From: VFKE01 sp031400955
Lineage (GTDB): Bacteria; Verrucomicrobiota; Verrucomicrobiia; Verrucomicrobiales; Verrucomicrobiaceae
Direction: 5' to 3'
DNA: 15,135 bases
NCBI GenBank assembly: GCA_031400955.1
Contig: JANNQW010000260.1
Location: 1-15,135, forward strand
The first letter of the stretch is position 1, and each line of letters opens with the position of its first letter. Below are positions 7,079-14,604 of this stretch, one piece after another. Below the pieces are notes generated by a model. It was not told where the DNA came from. It saw nothing but the letters and a program-made list of their open reading frames with translations, and searched no databases. Position numbers and translations under genes: made by a program.

Positions 7079-7107
7079 ACGGGAATCATCGTAACGATGA
7101 TTCCCGT
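7079..7107. promoter_or_regulatory. Perfect 13-bp inverted repeat, probable ArsR operator
   Basis: ACGGGAATCATCG (7079-7091), a TAA spacer and CGATGATTCCCGT (7095-7107) form a perfect dyad one base upstream of the arsR ATG. It lies in the 110-base gap shared with the divergent gene at 7188. ArsR proteins bind AT-containing dyads near their own promoters, so this is the obvious operator. It could also form a hairpin over the start codon in a transcript. No convincing -35/-10 pair was found, so the promoter itself is not placed. Confidence 0.75.
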
Positions 7108-7187
7108 TACGACAAGCGGCGATTGCAGGGTTCCCCGGGGGCTGTCTTTTTGCTTCCGCAAACCGGATCGTGTGATTCACTCCGGCC

Positions 7188-7502
7188 ATGCCATTTCGTT
7201 TTCTGACGCTGATTCTGGTGTTTTCCGCCGCCCTGCTGTCTCCGGCCGCGGCCGGTGGCAAGCCCAACAAGAAGGCGTCGGTCTTTTTCCACATCCAGGG
7301 CGATGCCACGGAAAACCCGAGGATGATTTTCGCCCAGGAAATGAACGGCAAGACCATGAATTTCCGCCGTGTGCCGGAAGTCGGCACCAAAGACGTGGCC
7401 TCCTACACGCCGTTCCCGGCAGCGGGCGGCGGAAATTACGGCGCGGTTTTCAGACACAAGAGAAACACGGCCAGCCGCTTGTCCGCCATCAGCAACGCCA
7501 GC
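7188..7502 (+). pseudogene. Secreted hypothetical protein, 3' end cut by repeat copy 4
   Basis: The frame starts with a clear signal peptide (MPFRFLTLILVFSAALLSPAAAGG) and continues for about 105 native residues including KASVFFHIQGDATENPRMIF and MNFRRVPEVGTKD. I believe similar small exported proteins occur in other Verrucomicrobiota, but I cannot name a function. At 7503 the sequence enters repeat copy 4 and the frame runs on through it into a LacI-family tail, ending at 7799. The resulting 203-residue chimera is unlikely to be a natural protein. The gene is divergent from arsR, 110 bases away, so both may share the regulatory region, but no functional link is evident. Confidence 0.7.
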
Positions 7503-7586
7503 CATACCCCCTCCCACTCCGTCTCCGATGCGCGTCCTGGGCCACTCCGGCCCGGCACCTGCGAAAGCAAATTCCTAGCAGCCAGC
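7503..7586 (+). repeat. Interspersed repeat, copy 4
   Basis: It has one difference from the 84-base consensus (CCCACTCCGT for CCCACCCCGT). It carries both hairpins and ends CCTAGCAGCCAGC like copies 5 and 6. It separates the secreted-protein fragment from the LacI-family fragment, and both frames stay open through it. Confidence 0.96.
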
Positions 7587-7799
7587 AATCTCCGTGTCGT
7601 CGGCTTTGATGATGTGCGTTTTGCGACCGTGCTCTCAGTGCCACTGACTACTATTCAACAACCCTGTCGTGACATCGCACTCACCGCTTTCAACGCCATG
7701 CGTGAGCGCATCGCTGATCCCACTCTGCCCGCGCGCAGCCTCCTTATCACCCCCCGCCTCGTTGTTCGTGAATCCTGTGGCGCTTATCTTCCTTGTTGA
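7587..7799 (+). pseudogene. LacI-family transcription regulator, C-terminal fragment
   Basis: About 70 residues match the last part of a LacI/GalR-type effector-binding domain: LRVVGFDDVRFATVLSVPLT, then TTIQQPCRDIALTAFNAM and a final segment ending PRLVVRESCG. The normal protein is about 340 residues with an N-terminal helix-turn-helix, all of which is missing. The homology starts at the right edge of repeat copy 4. It has no start codon of its own, so it is a remnant or a joined fragment. The original target genes cannot be known. Confidence 0.8.
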
Positions 7800-7812
7800 G
7801 TGAAATGAATAA

Positions 7813-7980
7813 AAGCCAAGAACAAGCACGACCGACGTAACCGGCGACTTGGATGAATGGATCTCTGATGGGAGAAATATTTTGGGATTTAGTGCCAAGC
7901 AATCATTTTATCAAGACTCCGAAATAGAGAATGAACATTCGAGTGCTCTTGGAAATGGGGGTGAAGGCAGCGATGAATGA
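7813..7980 (+). pseudogene. Orphan coding tail overlapping the next gene by ATGA
   Basis: After a stop at 7810-7812 the frame is open for 55 codons with no ATG, reading DLDEWISDGRNILGFSAKQS and onward to an acidic end, GEGSDE. Its TGA (7978-7980) overlaps the ATG of the following gene as ATGA, the arrangement of a translationally coupled upstream gene. It is probably the end of a gene whose front was lost. The family is not recognised. Confidence 0.35.
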
Positions 7981-10169
7981 TTGATTATATTTTTGGAAGT
8001 GGCTACGATATTGACTTAATGAGGTTGATTGCTATTACCGTTTTTCTAAGTTCGTTTCTCGTATTTCAGGTCCAGCCTCTGATAGGAAAGTATATTCTGC
8101 CCTGGTTTGGTGGCACTCCGGCCGTATGGACAGCGTGTATGCTGTTTTTTCAATCGACCTTGTTAGGTGGATACGCCTATGCGCATATCATCGTGGGAAA
8201 ATGTGGTATCAAACGGCAAGTAATCATCCACACAACTTTGCTGATTATCACCCTGTTCTGGTTGCCTATTACACCTCCTGATTGGTTGAAACCTGTAGAT
8301 GCATCCTGGCCGGTAATGCGAGTATTGCTATTGCTCATGGTAAGTGTGGGGGGGCCCTTCTTGCTGATTTCCGCGATGGCGCCTCTACTACAGAGCTGGT
8401 TTAGCCAGGCATTTCCCGAGCATTCTCCCTATCGCCTGTATGCTTTATCAAATCTGGGATCATTGTTGGGATTGTTTGCCTACCCTTTTATTGTCGAGCG
8501 GATGCTTCGTCTTCCGGACCAGACTTGGGTATGGTCGATTGGATATTTTGTTTTTGTGATTCTTTGTTCAGCTACAGGGTGGTGGGTTCAGGGCCGTATT
8601 GGAGCTGCGGGTGCGAGGGAAAATCGCACAACAAGGCAGGTTGATCAGCCAGATGGAGAATCCCCATCTGTTTTGGAAAATCGAGGAACGAAGTCTCTGG
8701 ATGCTGTTCTCTGGTTGATGTTGAGTGCGTGTGGCTCCGTAGTTCTGCTAGCTGTAACAAATCAGTTATGTCAAAATGTGGCAGCGGTGCCTTTTCTCTG
8801 GGTATTGCCTTTGGGGCTCTATCTGGTCACATTTATTTTGTGCTTTGACAGTGCTGGCTGGTATCGTCGCGGACTATTTGGAATATTGTGGATTGTAGTG
8901 CTGTTTATTGCATTCTGGCTTGGGTTTGGAGCTTCTTTGTCCCTAGTGGGTACCAGTGCTCTGTATTGCTTTATTCTTTTCGTCTGTTGCATGGTTTGTC
9001 ATGGAGAGCTGTCCGGACTGAAGCCTGAGCCACAAAAATTGACCTTGTTCTTTTTTCTGGTTTCAGTAGGTGGTGCTCTGGGGGGTATTTTTGTATTATT
9101 GGTGGCACCGGTAATATTTAATCTGTTTCACGAATTCTATGTTGGCGTCATTGGTACAGGGGTTGCCTTGTTGCTGGTGTTAAGGCGTGATTTATGGAAA
9201 ACGATGAGAGGGAAGGAATTGAGGAGTAGTGTGTTGGGGACGACGGCAGTTTGTGGATCGATTATATTATTAGTGATAGGAATATCATGGTTGAAAAACC
9301 GGGCTGGCCTCGGAGGGGGCTATGACACGATAGCCATTGACCGTAACTTTTATGGTATTGTCAGCGTTCAGAAAGAGGAATCACTTCAACGCGATGATGA
9401 TCTACTGGCATTCACTCATGGCAATACCACTCACGGATTTCAGTTTGTTTCGCCGGAAAGGAGATCCGAGCCAACTGGATATTATCAGGAGGGTTCGGGA
9501 GTTGGACTTGCTCTTCGTTTTCATCCGAAGCGCTTGAAGAGGGAGCCGCTTAAAGTGGGATTGATCGGACTCGGGGTAGGAACGCTGGCCTGCTACTCTA
9601 ATCCCGAGGATGTATTTCAGTTTTACGAGATAGATCCGAATGTTGAGAAATTTGCCCGGAAATATTTCACTTGTCTTTCTGATGGCGCAGAACGTGGCGC
9701 AGTGATTGATGTTTTTCTAGGAGATGCCCGGATATTACTAGAGAAACAGTTGTTCGAAGGAGGGTCTCGCCAATTTGACGTCCTTGTCCTTGATGCTTTC
9801 AGTAGTGATGCCGTGCCTGCCCACCTGCTGACAGAAGAATGTTTTGCTCTATATAAAAAGCATCTTCGTCCGGACGGAATTCTTGCCGTGCATATTTCCA
9901 ACCGACATCTGAATCTTGCCCCGGTAGTCAGATCGTCTTCCACATCTATCGATACACAGACAATTCAGGTATGGCACCAAACCCCAGCGTTATTGATTTT
10001 GCCAGAACGCCTTCGCTTAACCAGTCATTGGGTGCTGGCCACCAATAACAATGAATTTTTGAAACATCCTAAAATTATCACTGCTCTGACCCCATGGGAT
10101 GAAGATTCAAAATTGATTCGCTGGACTGATAACTTCAGTAGTTTATTTCAAGTGATGAATTCGTATTAA
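7977..10169 (+). CDS. Fused membrane/spermidine synthase-like protein
   Basis: This 730-residue protein has a polytopic membrane domain of about ten or more helices (roughly residues 15-460) joined to a spermidine-synthase-like Rossmann domain (about 475-730), an architecture often annotated as fused MFS/spermidine synthase. Family features in the membrane part include FLVFQVQPLIGKYILPWFGG near the start. In the soluble domain VGLIGLGVGTL (527-537) is the nucleotide-binding loop, YEIDP (550-554) the acidic ligand and DAFSSDAVP (606-614) the region around the synthase active site. Whether it makes polyamines is unknown. Start at 7977 is favoured by the ATGA overlap; Met15 (8019) is also plausible. 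Base composition is lower in GC (sampled lines 37-52%, against about 65% in a sampled line of the gene at 10317), suggesting a different origin. It ends 2 bases before repeat copy 5. Confidence 0.85.
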   Translation: MIDYIFGSGYDIDLMRLIAITVFLSSFLVFQVQPLIGKYILPWFGGTPAVWTACMLFFQSTLLGGYAYAHIIVGKCGIKRQVIIHTTLLIITLFWLPITPPDWLKPVDASWPVMRVLLLLMVSVGGPFLLISAMAPLLQSWFSQAFPEHSPYRLYALSNLGSLLGLFAYPFIVERMLRLPDQTWVWSIGYFVFVILCSATGWWVQGRIGAAGARENRTTRQVDQPDGESPSVLENRGTKSLDAVLWLMLSACGSVVLLAVTNQLCQNVAAVPFLWVLPLGLYLVTFILCFDSAGWYRRGLFGILWIVVLFIAFWLGFGASLSLVGTSALYCFILFVCCMVCHGELSGLKPEPQKLTLFFFLVSVGGALGGIFVLLVAPVIFNLFHEFYVGVIGTGVALLLVLRRDLWKTMRGKELRSSVLGTTAVCGSIILLVIGISWLKNRAGLGGGYDTIAIDRNFYGIVSVQKEESLQRDDDLLAFTHGNTTHGFQFVSPERRSEPTGYYQEGSGVGLALRFHPKRLKREPLKVGLIGLGVGTLACYSNPEDVFQFYEIDPNVEKFARKYFTCLSDGAERGAVIDVFLGDARILLEKQLFEGGSRQFDVLVLDAFSSDAVPAHLLTEECFALYKKHLRPDGILAVHISNRHLNLAPVVRSSSTSIDTQTIQVWHQTPALLILPERLRLTSHWVLATNNNEFLKHPKIITALTPWDEDSKLIRWTDNFSSLFQVMNSY

Positions 10170-10171
10170 TA

Positions 10172-10255
10172 TGCAGCCCCTCCCGCCCCGTCTCCGATGC
10201 ACGCCGTGAACCACTCCGGCCCGGCACCTGCGAAAGCAAATTCCTAGCAGCCAGC
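10172..10255 (+). repeat. Interspersed repeat, copy 5
   Basis: It aligns over 84 bases without gaps, with ten differences, all within the first 40 positions; the last 44 bases match the consensus exactly. The changes break the CTGGGCC arm of the main stem-loop, but GCGAAAGC and the end CCTAGCAGCCAGC are intact. It starts 2 bases after the preceding stop codon. Confidence 0.93.
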
Positions 10256-10310
10256 CAAGCAGCTGCGCTTCGCCGATAGCACCGGCTTGCTGTCAGAGTT
10301 CAATGTTTAG
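10248..10310 (+). pseudogene. Possible orphan coding tail after repeat copy 5
   Basis: From the stop in the repeat (10245-10247) a frame runs to TAG at 10308-10310, reading KQLRFADSTGLLSEFNV. It looks protein-like and lies just before the cytochrome gene, as if it were the end of an upstream gene cut by the repeat. It is too short to identify and may be chance. Confidence 0.25.
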
Positions 10311-10316
10311 CCCCAC

Positions 10317-12857
10317 ATGAAAACGTTCTTCCTTTGCACCATTGTTCTCATCAGCTCTGCATGCGCAGACGAAGCCGCGTTAAATCCGGACGCAGCGGGC
10401 TACTCCGGCATCGTGCAGCCATTTATCAAAGAGCACTGCGTGACATGCCACGGGCCGGAAAAGCAGAAGGGCAAGCTGCGGCTGGACACGCTGGCGAATG
10501 ACTTCGGTGATCCGGCGGTGACGGCGAAGTGGAAGGAAGTGGTGAACTCGATCAACGGGCACGAGATGCCGCCGGAGGATGAGCCGCAGCCTGCGCCGGA
10601 GGCAGCGGCGAAGTTCGCGTCGTGGCTGGAGATTGAACTGGCGCGCGGCGAGATCGCGAAGCGCTCGACGCGCGTGGTGCTGCGACGCATGAACCGCGCA
10701 GAGTATGACAACACGATCCGCGATCTCGTGGGTGTGAATTTTCAGCCGTCGGAAAAGTTCCCCGAAGATCCGCCTGCGGGCGGCTTTGATAACAACGGCC
10801 AGGCGCTGACGATGTCGCCGATGCAGGTGGAGTTGTATTATGCGGCGGCTCGGCAAATTTTGGATCGTGCGCTGGTTGAGGGCGCGCAGCCTGCGGCGAT
10901 CAAGTGGCGTTTTGACCCCGAGGAGAACACGTTGGGCGGCGACCGGCTGCGCGTGAAGCGCGATGGGCAGAACATCCTGCTCAATGATGGCAAGAACGAG
11001 ACGGAGAACGGCTTCACGGTGATCCACCACGACTCATGGGACAAGGGCGTGGGCTTCCGTGACTTCGCCGTGCCGCATGAGGGCGAGTATGTGGTCCGCT
11101 TCCGAGCGGCGAGCCGTGTGCCGACGCGCGATGAGGTGGTGGCTTCGGCAAAGCCGATGCTAGCGACGCGACGCGACGATCAAATGGCAAAGAACCCAAA
11201 GGGCGCGGTGTATCACGACCGCTCGTTCGAAAGCGACCTGCTGCACTTCGTCACGCATCGCAGCTATGACTATGGCCCGGCACGCGTGAAGCTCACGCAG
11301 CATCTCGGCGGCACGCCCAAGGTGATAGCCGAGATGGACGTCGACGCACGCGAAGCAGCGCCACAGAACTACGAGGTGCGTGCGCACTTCACCACGCTGA
11401 AGTCCGGCCTGGGCTTCACCAACGGCTATGAGATTCCGAAGATGCTGGAGAACTTCTGGATGCAAGGCGGCGATGCCTTTGCGCGCCCCTCGCTCTTAAT
11501 CGACTGGATCGAACTCGAAGGCCCGGTGTATGCAAGTTGGCCGCCGCCGAGTCATCAGCGCGTGCTGTTCGATTCGCCGAACAAGGACAAGGACGAGAAG
11601 GGCTACGCACGCGAAGTCATCACGCGCTTTATGACGAAGGCCTACCGCCGCCCCGCGCAGGCTGATGAGGTGGCTGCCAAGGTCGCGCTGTTCGATAAGC
11701 TGCGCGCGGAGAAGCCTTCGTTCGTCGAAGCCATCAAGGTGCCGCTGGCCGCCGTGCTGGCCTCGCCGCACTTTCTTTATCTCGTCGAGCCTGAAGCACC
11801 GCAGGCCAAGCCACGCCCGCTCTCGCCGCACGAACTTGCCTCGCGCCTCTCGTATTTCCTCTGGTCCTCGATGCCGGATGACGAACTCATACGTCTCGCG
11901 ACTTCAGGAGAACTCAAGCAGCCCGAGGTTATGCGCGCTCAAGTAAAGCGCCTGCTCGCTGATGCCCGCAGCGAGGCTTTCGTAAAGAACTTCGCCGGTC
12001 AATGGCTCGGCTTGCGCAAAGTCGGAGCGAATCCGCCTTCGCAGACGCTGTATCCCGAATACGACCGCCATTTGGAGATTTCCATCGTGCGCGAGACGGA
12101 AGGTTTCTTCGCCGAAGTGCTGCGGAGTGATCTCGATGCCCGCAACCTCATCAAAAGCGACTTCGTGACTATCAACGAACGCCTTGCCCGCTTCTACGGC
12201 ATCCCCGGCGTGCGGGGCGATGCCATTCGTCGCGTGCCAGCGCCGCCGGAGTCGCATCGCGGTGGTCTCATCACGCAGGCATCCATTCACAGCATCACAT
12301 CGAACGGCACCCGCACCTCACCCGTCGTGCGCGGCGTGTGGGTGATGAAAACCCTGCTCGGCACCGATCCCGGCCTGCCCGTGGCGAATGTCGGCGAGAT
12401 CCAGGCAAAAGTGCCGGGCATCGACAAAGCCACCGTGCGCCAGCGCTTGTTGATTCATCGCGAAGCCGCCTCCTGCGCCCGTTGCCACGACAAGATCGAC
12501 CCGCTCGGCCTTGCACTGGAAAATTTCAACGCCACCGGCGAATGGCGCGATCAAGAAGGCCACGGCTACAACGGCCGCATCGGCAAGGATGACCCCGCCA
12601 TCGATGCCAGCGCGAAGATGCCCGACGGCACCGAGTTCAACGGCGTCGAAGGCCTGCAACAGCAGCTCTTGAGGAAAGAAGACCTCTTTTTGACCTCGCT
12701 CGCGAACCAGCTCACCACATATGCGCTTGGTCGCGAACTCGGCTTCTCTGACCGCCCCGCCATCCGCCACTTCGTCAAGCAGATGAAGGCGCAGAAATAC
12801 ACGCTCAGCTCACTCATCACTGCCATCGCCACCTCCGAATTCTTCACCACCAAGTAA
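10317..12857 (+). CDS. Exported cytochrome-type DUF1592 protein (planctomycete/verrucomicrobial)
   Basis: This 846-residue exported protein has the multi-domain order seen almost only in Planctomycetes and Verrucomicrobia. A signal peptide (MKTFFLCTIVLISSACA) is followed by a cytochrome c-type heme site CVTCH (residues 41-45) with GHEMPPEDEP as the probable distal methionine region. DUF1587 lies at about 122-185 (RMNRAEYDNTIRDLVG), DUF1595 at about 428-495 (KAYRRPAQADEV), DUF1592 at about 500-628 (LASRLSYFLWSSMPDDELI), DUF1588 at about 637-740 with a second CxxCH, CARCH (720-724), and DUF1585 at about 775-845. The region at 210-420 has no family I can name. The biochemical role is not established; electron transfer linked to polymer or methylamine-type metabolism has been guessed for the family. 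The next gene starts 2 bases after its stop. Confidence 0.93.
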   Translation: MKTFFLCTIVLISSACADEAALNPDAAGYSGIVQPFIKEHCVTCHGPEKQKGKLRLDTLANDFGDPAVTAKWKEVVNSINGHEMPPEDEPQPAPEAAAKFASWLEIELARGEIAKRSTRVVLRRMNRAEYDNTIRDLVGVNFQPSEKFPEDPPAGGFDNNGQALTMSPMQVELYYAAARQILDRALVEGAQPAAIKWRFDPEENTLGGDRLRVKRDGQNILLNDGKNETENGFTVIHHDSWDKGVGFRDFAVPHEGEYVVRFRAASRVPTRDEVVASAKPMLATRRDDQMAKNPKGAVYHDRSFESDLLHFVTHRSYDYGPARVKLTQHLGGTPKVIAEMDVDAREAAPQNYEVRAHFTTLKSGLGFTNGYEIPKMLENFWMQGGDAFARPSLLIDWIELEGPVYASWPPPSHQRVLFDSPNKDKDEKGYAREVITRFMTKAYRRPAQADEVAAKVALFDKLRAEKPSFVEAIKVPLAAVLASPHFLYLVEPEAPQAKPRPLSPHELASRLSYFLWSSMPDDELIRLATSGELKQPEVMRAQVKRLLADARSEAFVKNFAGQWLGLRKVGANPPSQTLYPEYDRHLEISIVRETEGFFAEVLRSDLDARNLIKSDFVTINERLARFYGIPGVRGDAIRRVPAPPESHRGGLITQASIHSITSNGTRTSPVVRGVWVMKTLLGTDPGLPVANVGEIQAKVPGIDKATVRQRLLIHREAASCARCHDKIDPLGLALENFNATGEWRDQEGHGYNGRIGKDDPAIDASAKMPDGTEFNGVEGLQQQLLRKEDLFLTSLANQLTTYALGRELGFSDRPAIRHFVKQMKAQKYTLSSLITAIATSEFFTTK

Positions 12858-12859
12858 CC

Positions 12860-14209
12860 ATGACACCGCTCTTCCACACGCCTCTCTCCCGCCGCACCGC
12901 CTTGCGTGGACTCGGCGTCTCGCTGTCACTGCCGTTTCTCGAAGCCATGCTGCCGCGCTCGGTTCACGCCGCGCCTTCAACCTACAAACCATTGCTCAAA
13001 TCCGGCACACAGCCCACGCCGCGAGCCATTTTTTGTTATGTCTCAAACGGTGTGAACATCCTTGAATGGGTGCCGGAGTCGAAGGGCAAGGGCTACAAGC
13101 TCTCGCCCACGCTCGAAACTCTCAAAGAACACCAGGCCAACTTCAGCGTGCTCACCGGCCTCGGGCATCCGCACTCCACGGGCGGGCACAGCGGCGGCGA
13201 CACCTGGCTCACGGGCGCTGATCTGCGCGCGGTGCCGGGCAAGGATTACACCAACACCATCTCGGTCGATCAAGTCATCGCCGAGAAGATCGGCACGAAG
13301 ACACGCTTCCCCTCCATCGAGATCAGCGATCAATCCGGCACTGGCGGCGCCGGGCACAGCCACACCCTGGCCTTTGATCGCAATGGCACGCCGCTGCCCG
13401 CCGAGAACAGCCCGCAGCGACTTTTTGAGCGCCTCTTTGTCCCCGATGATGCCGCCTCGCGCGAGGCCACGCTCAAGCGCTATGCCGAAAAGCGCAGCAT
13501 CCTCGACAACGTGCTGGGCGAGGCCAAAGCACTCGAGAAAAAACTCGGCCGCTCCGATCAAACCAAGCTCGCCGAATACCTGAACTCCGTGCGTGAAACC
13601 GAACTTCGCGTGCAACGCCAGGTCGATTGGGTCGATGTGCCGAAGCCGCAGGTCGATCCCAAGGGCCTCCAACTCAACAGCAAGCCCGGCGATGCCCACG
13701 ACCGCCCGATGTGGCTCGATGTCATGCTCGAAATCAGCTACCTCGCCTTCGCCACCGACACCACGCGCGTCATCACTTTCGAGTGGGCACGCGAGGCCGG
13801 TGGACGCGGCATCGGCGGCGAAAATCATCACGAACTCTCCCACCACGGTGGCGATCCGGGAATGCTAACCAAGCTCGCTGCTGTTGATCGCGGTTACCTC
13901 TCCAAACTCGCCCGCTTCCTCACCTTCCTCCAATCCACCGACGAAGGCGGTCGCCCCATGCTCGATCACACCATGATCGTCTATGGCTCCGGCATGAATA
14001 GCGGCCCGCGCGGCGAGCATTCGCCCAAAAATCTCCCGCTCATCGTCGCCGGTGGTGCCGCCTACGGCATCAAGCACGGCCAGCACATCGCGCATGATCC
14101 CGACAAGCATCCGCCGCTCGCCAACGTCTTTCTTTCCGTCGCGCAAAAGATGGGCGTGGAGACCGACAAGTTCTCCGACAGCACCGGCACGCTGACCGAT
14201 CTCGTTTAG
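12860..14209 (+). CDS. Tat-exported DUF1552 protein
   Basis: This 449-residue protein of unknown function belongs to the DUF1552 family, the usual partner of DUF1592-type cytochrome proteins in Planctomycetes and Verrucomicrobia. The N-terminus carries a Tat signal, SRRTALRGLGVSLSLPFLEA, with twin arginines at 11-12 and a cleavage-like VHAAP. The body includes the family-like segments FCYVSNGVNILEWVP, GHSGGDTWLTGA, WLDVMLEISYLAFATDTTRV and MIVYGSGMNSG. The fold resembles that of the alkaline-phosphatase-like DUF1501 group, but I see no certain active site. It starts 2 bases after the preceding stop, so the two genes form one transcription unit and their products probably act together outside the cytoplasm. 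Confidence 0.93.
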   Translation: MTPLFHTPLSRRTALRGLGVSLSLPFLEAMLPRSVHAAPSTYKPLLKSGTQPTPRAIFCYVSNGVNILEWVPESKGKGYKLSPTLETLKEHQANFSVLTGLGHPHSTGGHSGGDTWLTGADLRAVPGKDYTNTISVDQVIAEKIGTKTRFPSIEISDQSGTGGAGHSHTLAFDRNGTPLPAENSPQRLFERLFVPDDAASREATLKRYAEKRSILDNVLGEAKALEKKLGRSDQTKLAEYLNSVRETELRVQRQVDWVDVPKPQVDPKGLQLNSKPGDAHDRPMWLDVMLEISYLAFATDTTRVITFEWAREAGGRGIGGENHHELSHHGGDPGMLTKLAAVDRGYLSKLARFLTFLQSTDEGGRPMLDHTMIVYGSGMNSGPRGEHSPKNLPLIVAGGAAYGIKHGQHIAHDPDKHPPLANVFLSVAQKMGVETDKFSDSTGTLTDLV

Positions 14210-14250
14210 CTTCCCAGTTTATGGAAAGGGGATCGCATAATTTTCAACTG

Positions 14251-14556
14251 ATGAAAACAACCTTGCTCATACTGACAGTCTTCACGGCAAACACCTTCGC
14301 AGCGGACCTCTGGCTTGCCGTCGGCTACGGCGGAAGCCGCATTATTTCACACGACGGCTTGAAATGGGAAATCACCGCCGAGTGGGCCGAGAAAGGCGGC
14401 GATGATTCCAACAATCTCATGGGCCTCGCCTACGGCCATGGCATGTTCGTCGCGGTCGGCGGCGGCGGCTTCGCGAAGGACATACCCCCTCCCACCCCGT
14501 CTCCGATGCGCGTCCTGGGCCACTCCGGCTCGGCACCTGCGAAAGCAAATTCCTAG
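14251..14556 (+). pseudogene. Secreted repeat-type (BNR/sialidase-like) protein, truncated by repeat copy 6
   Basis: The frame begins with a signal peptide, MKTTLLILTVFTANTFAAD, and continues with WLAVGYGGSRIISHDGLKWE and GLAYGHGMFVAVGGGGFA, the pattern of exported beta-propeller-like proteins with repeated AVG.GG..I..S.DG.W units. At 14481 it enters repeat copy 6, which adds about 25 foreign residues (PPPTPSPMRVLGHSG and onward) and a TAG at 14554-14556. About 77 native residues remain of a protein that is normally several hundred long. The ATG at 14251 fits the signal peptide; an in-frame ATG at 14221 is less likely. It follows the DUF1552 gene by 41 bases, on the same strand, and was probably the third gene of that operon. 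Confidence 0.75.
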
Positions 14557-14564
14557 CAGCCAGC
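14481..14564 (+). repeat. Interspersed repeat, copy 6
   Basis: It has one difference from the 84-base consensus (GGCTCGG in place of GGCCCGG, which keeps the stem as a G-T pair). It interrupts the secreted-protein gene and supplies its stop codon. Its right end lies 40 bases from the stop of the RND fragment on the opposite strand. Confidence 0.96.
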
Positions 14565-14604
14565 CGCCTCGAGGTTGTTCGCGAACGGAATGTTCGGATA
14601 GCCG

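Noticed and set aside
7107..7517. Minus-strand frame beginning in repeat copy 4 and crossing the secreted-protein gene
   Set aside because: It is antisense to a frame with a clear signal peptide and has no known domain.
10380..11030. 216-residue minus-strand frame inside the cytochrome gene
   Set aside because: It is arginine/leucine-rich shadow sequence opposite a protein with clear heme and DUF1587 motifs.
933..14564. Integron-like cassette array with attC sites
   Set aside because: The same-way 80-bp repeats between gene blocks suggested it, but the repeat has no RYYYAAC/GTTRRRY core pairs, its two ends are not complementary, and there is no integrase in the window.
933..14564. CRISPR array
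   Set aside because: The copies are 1.7-4.3 kb apart with genes between them, and there are no cas genes.
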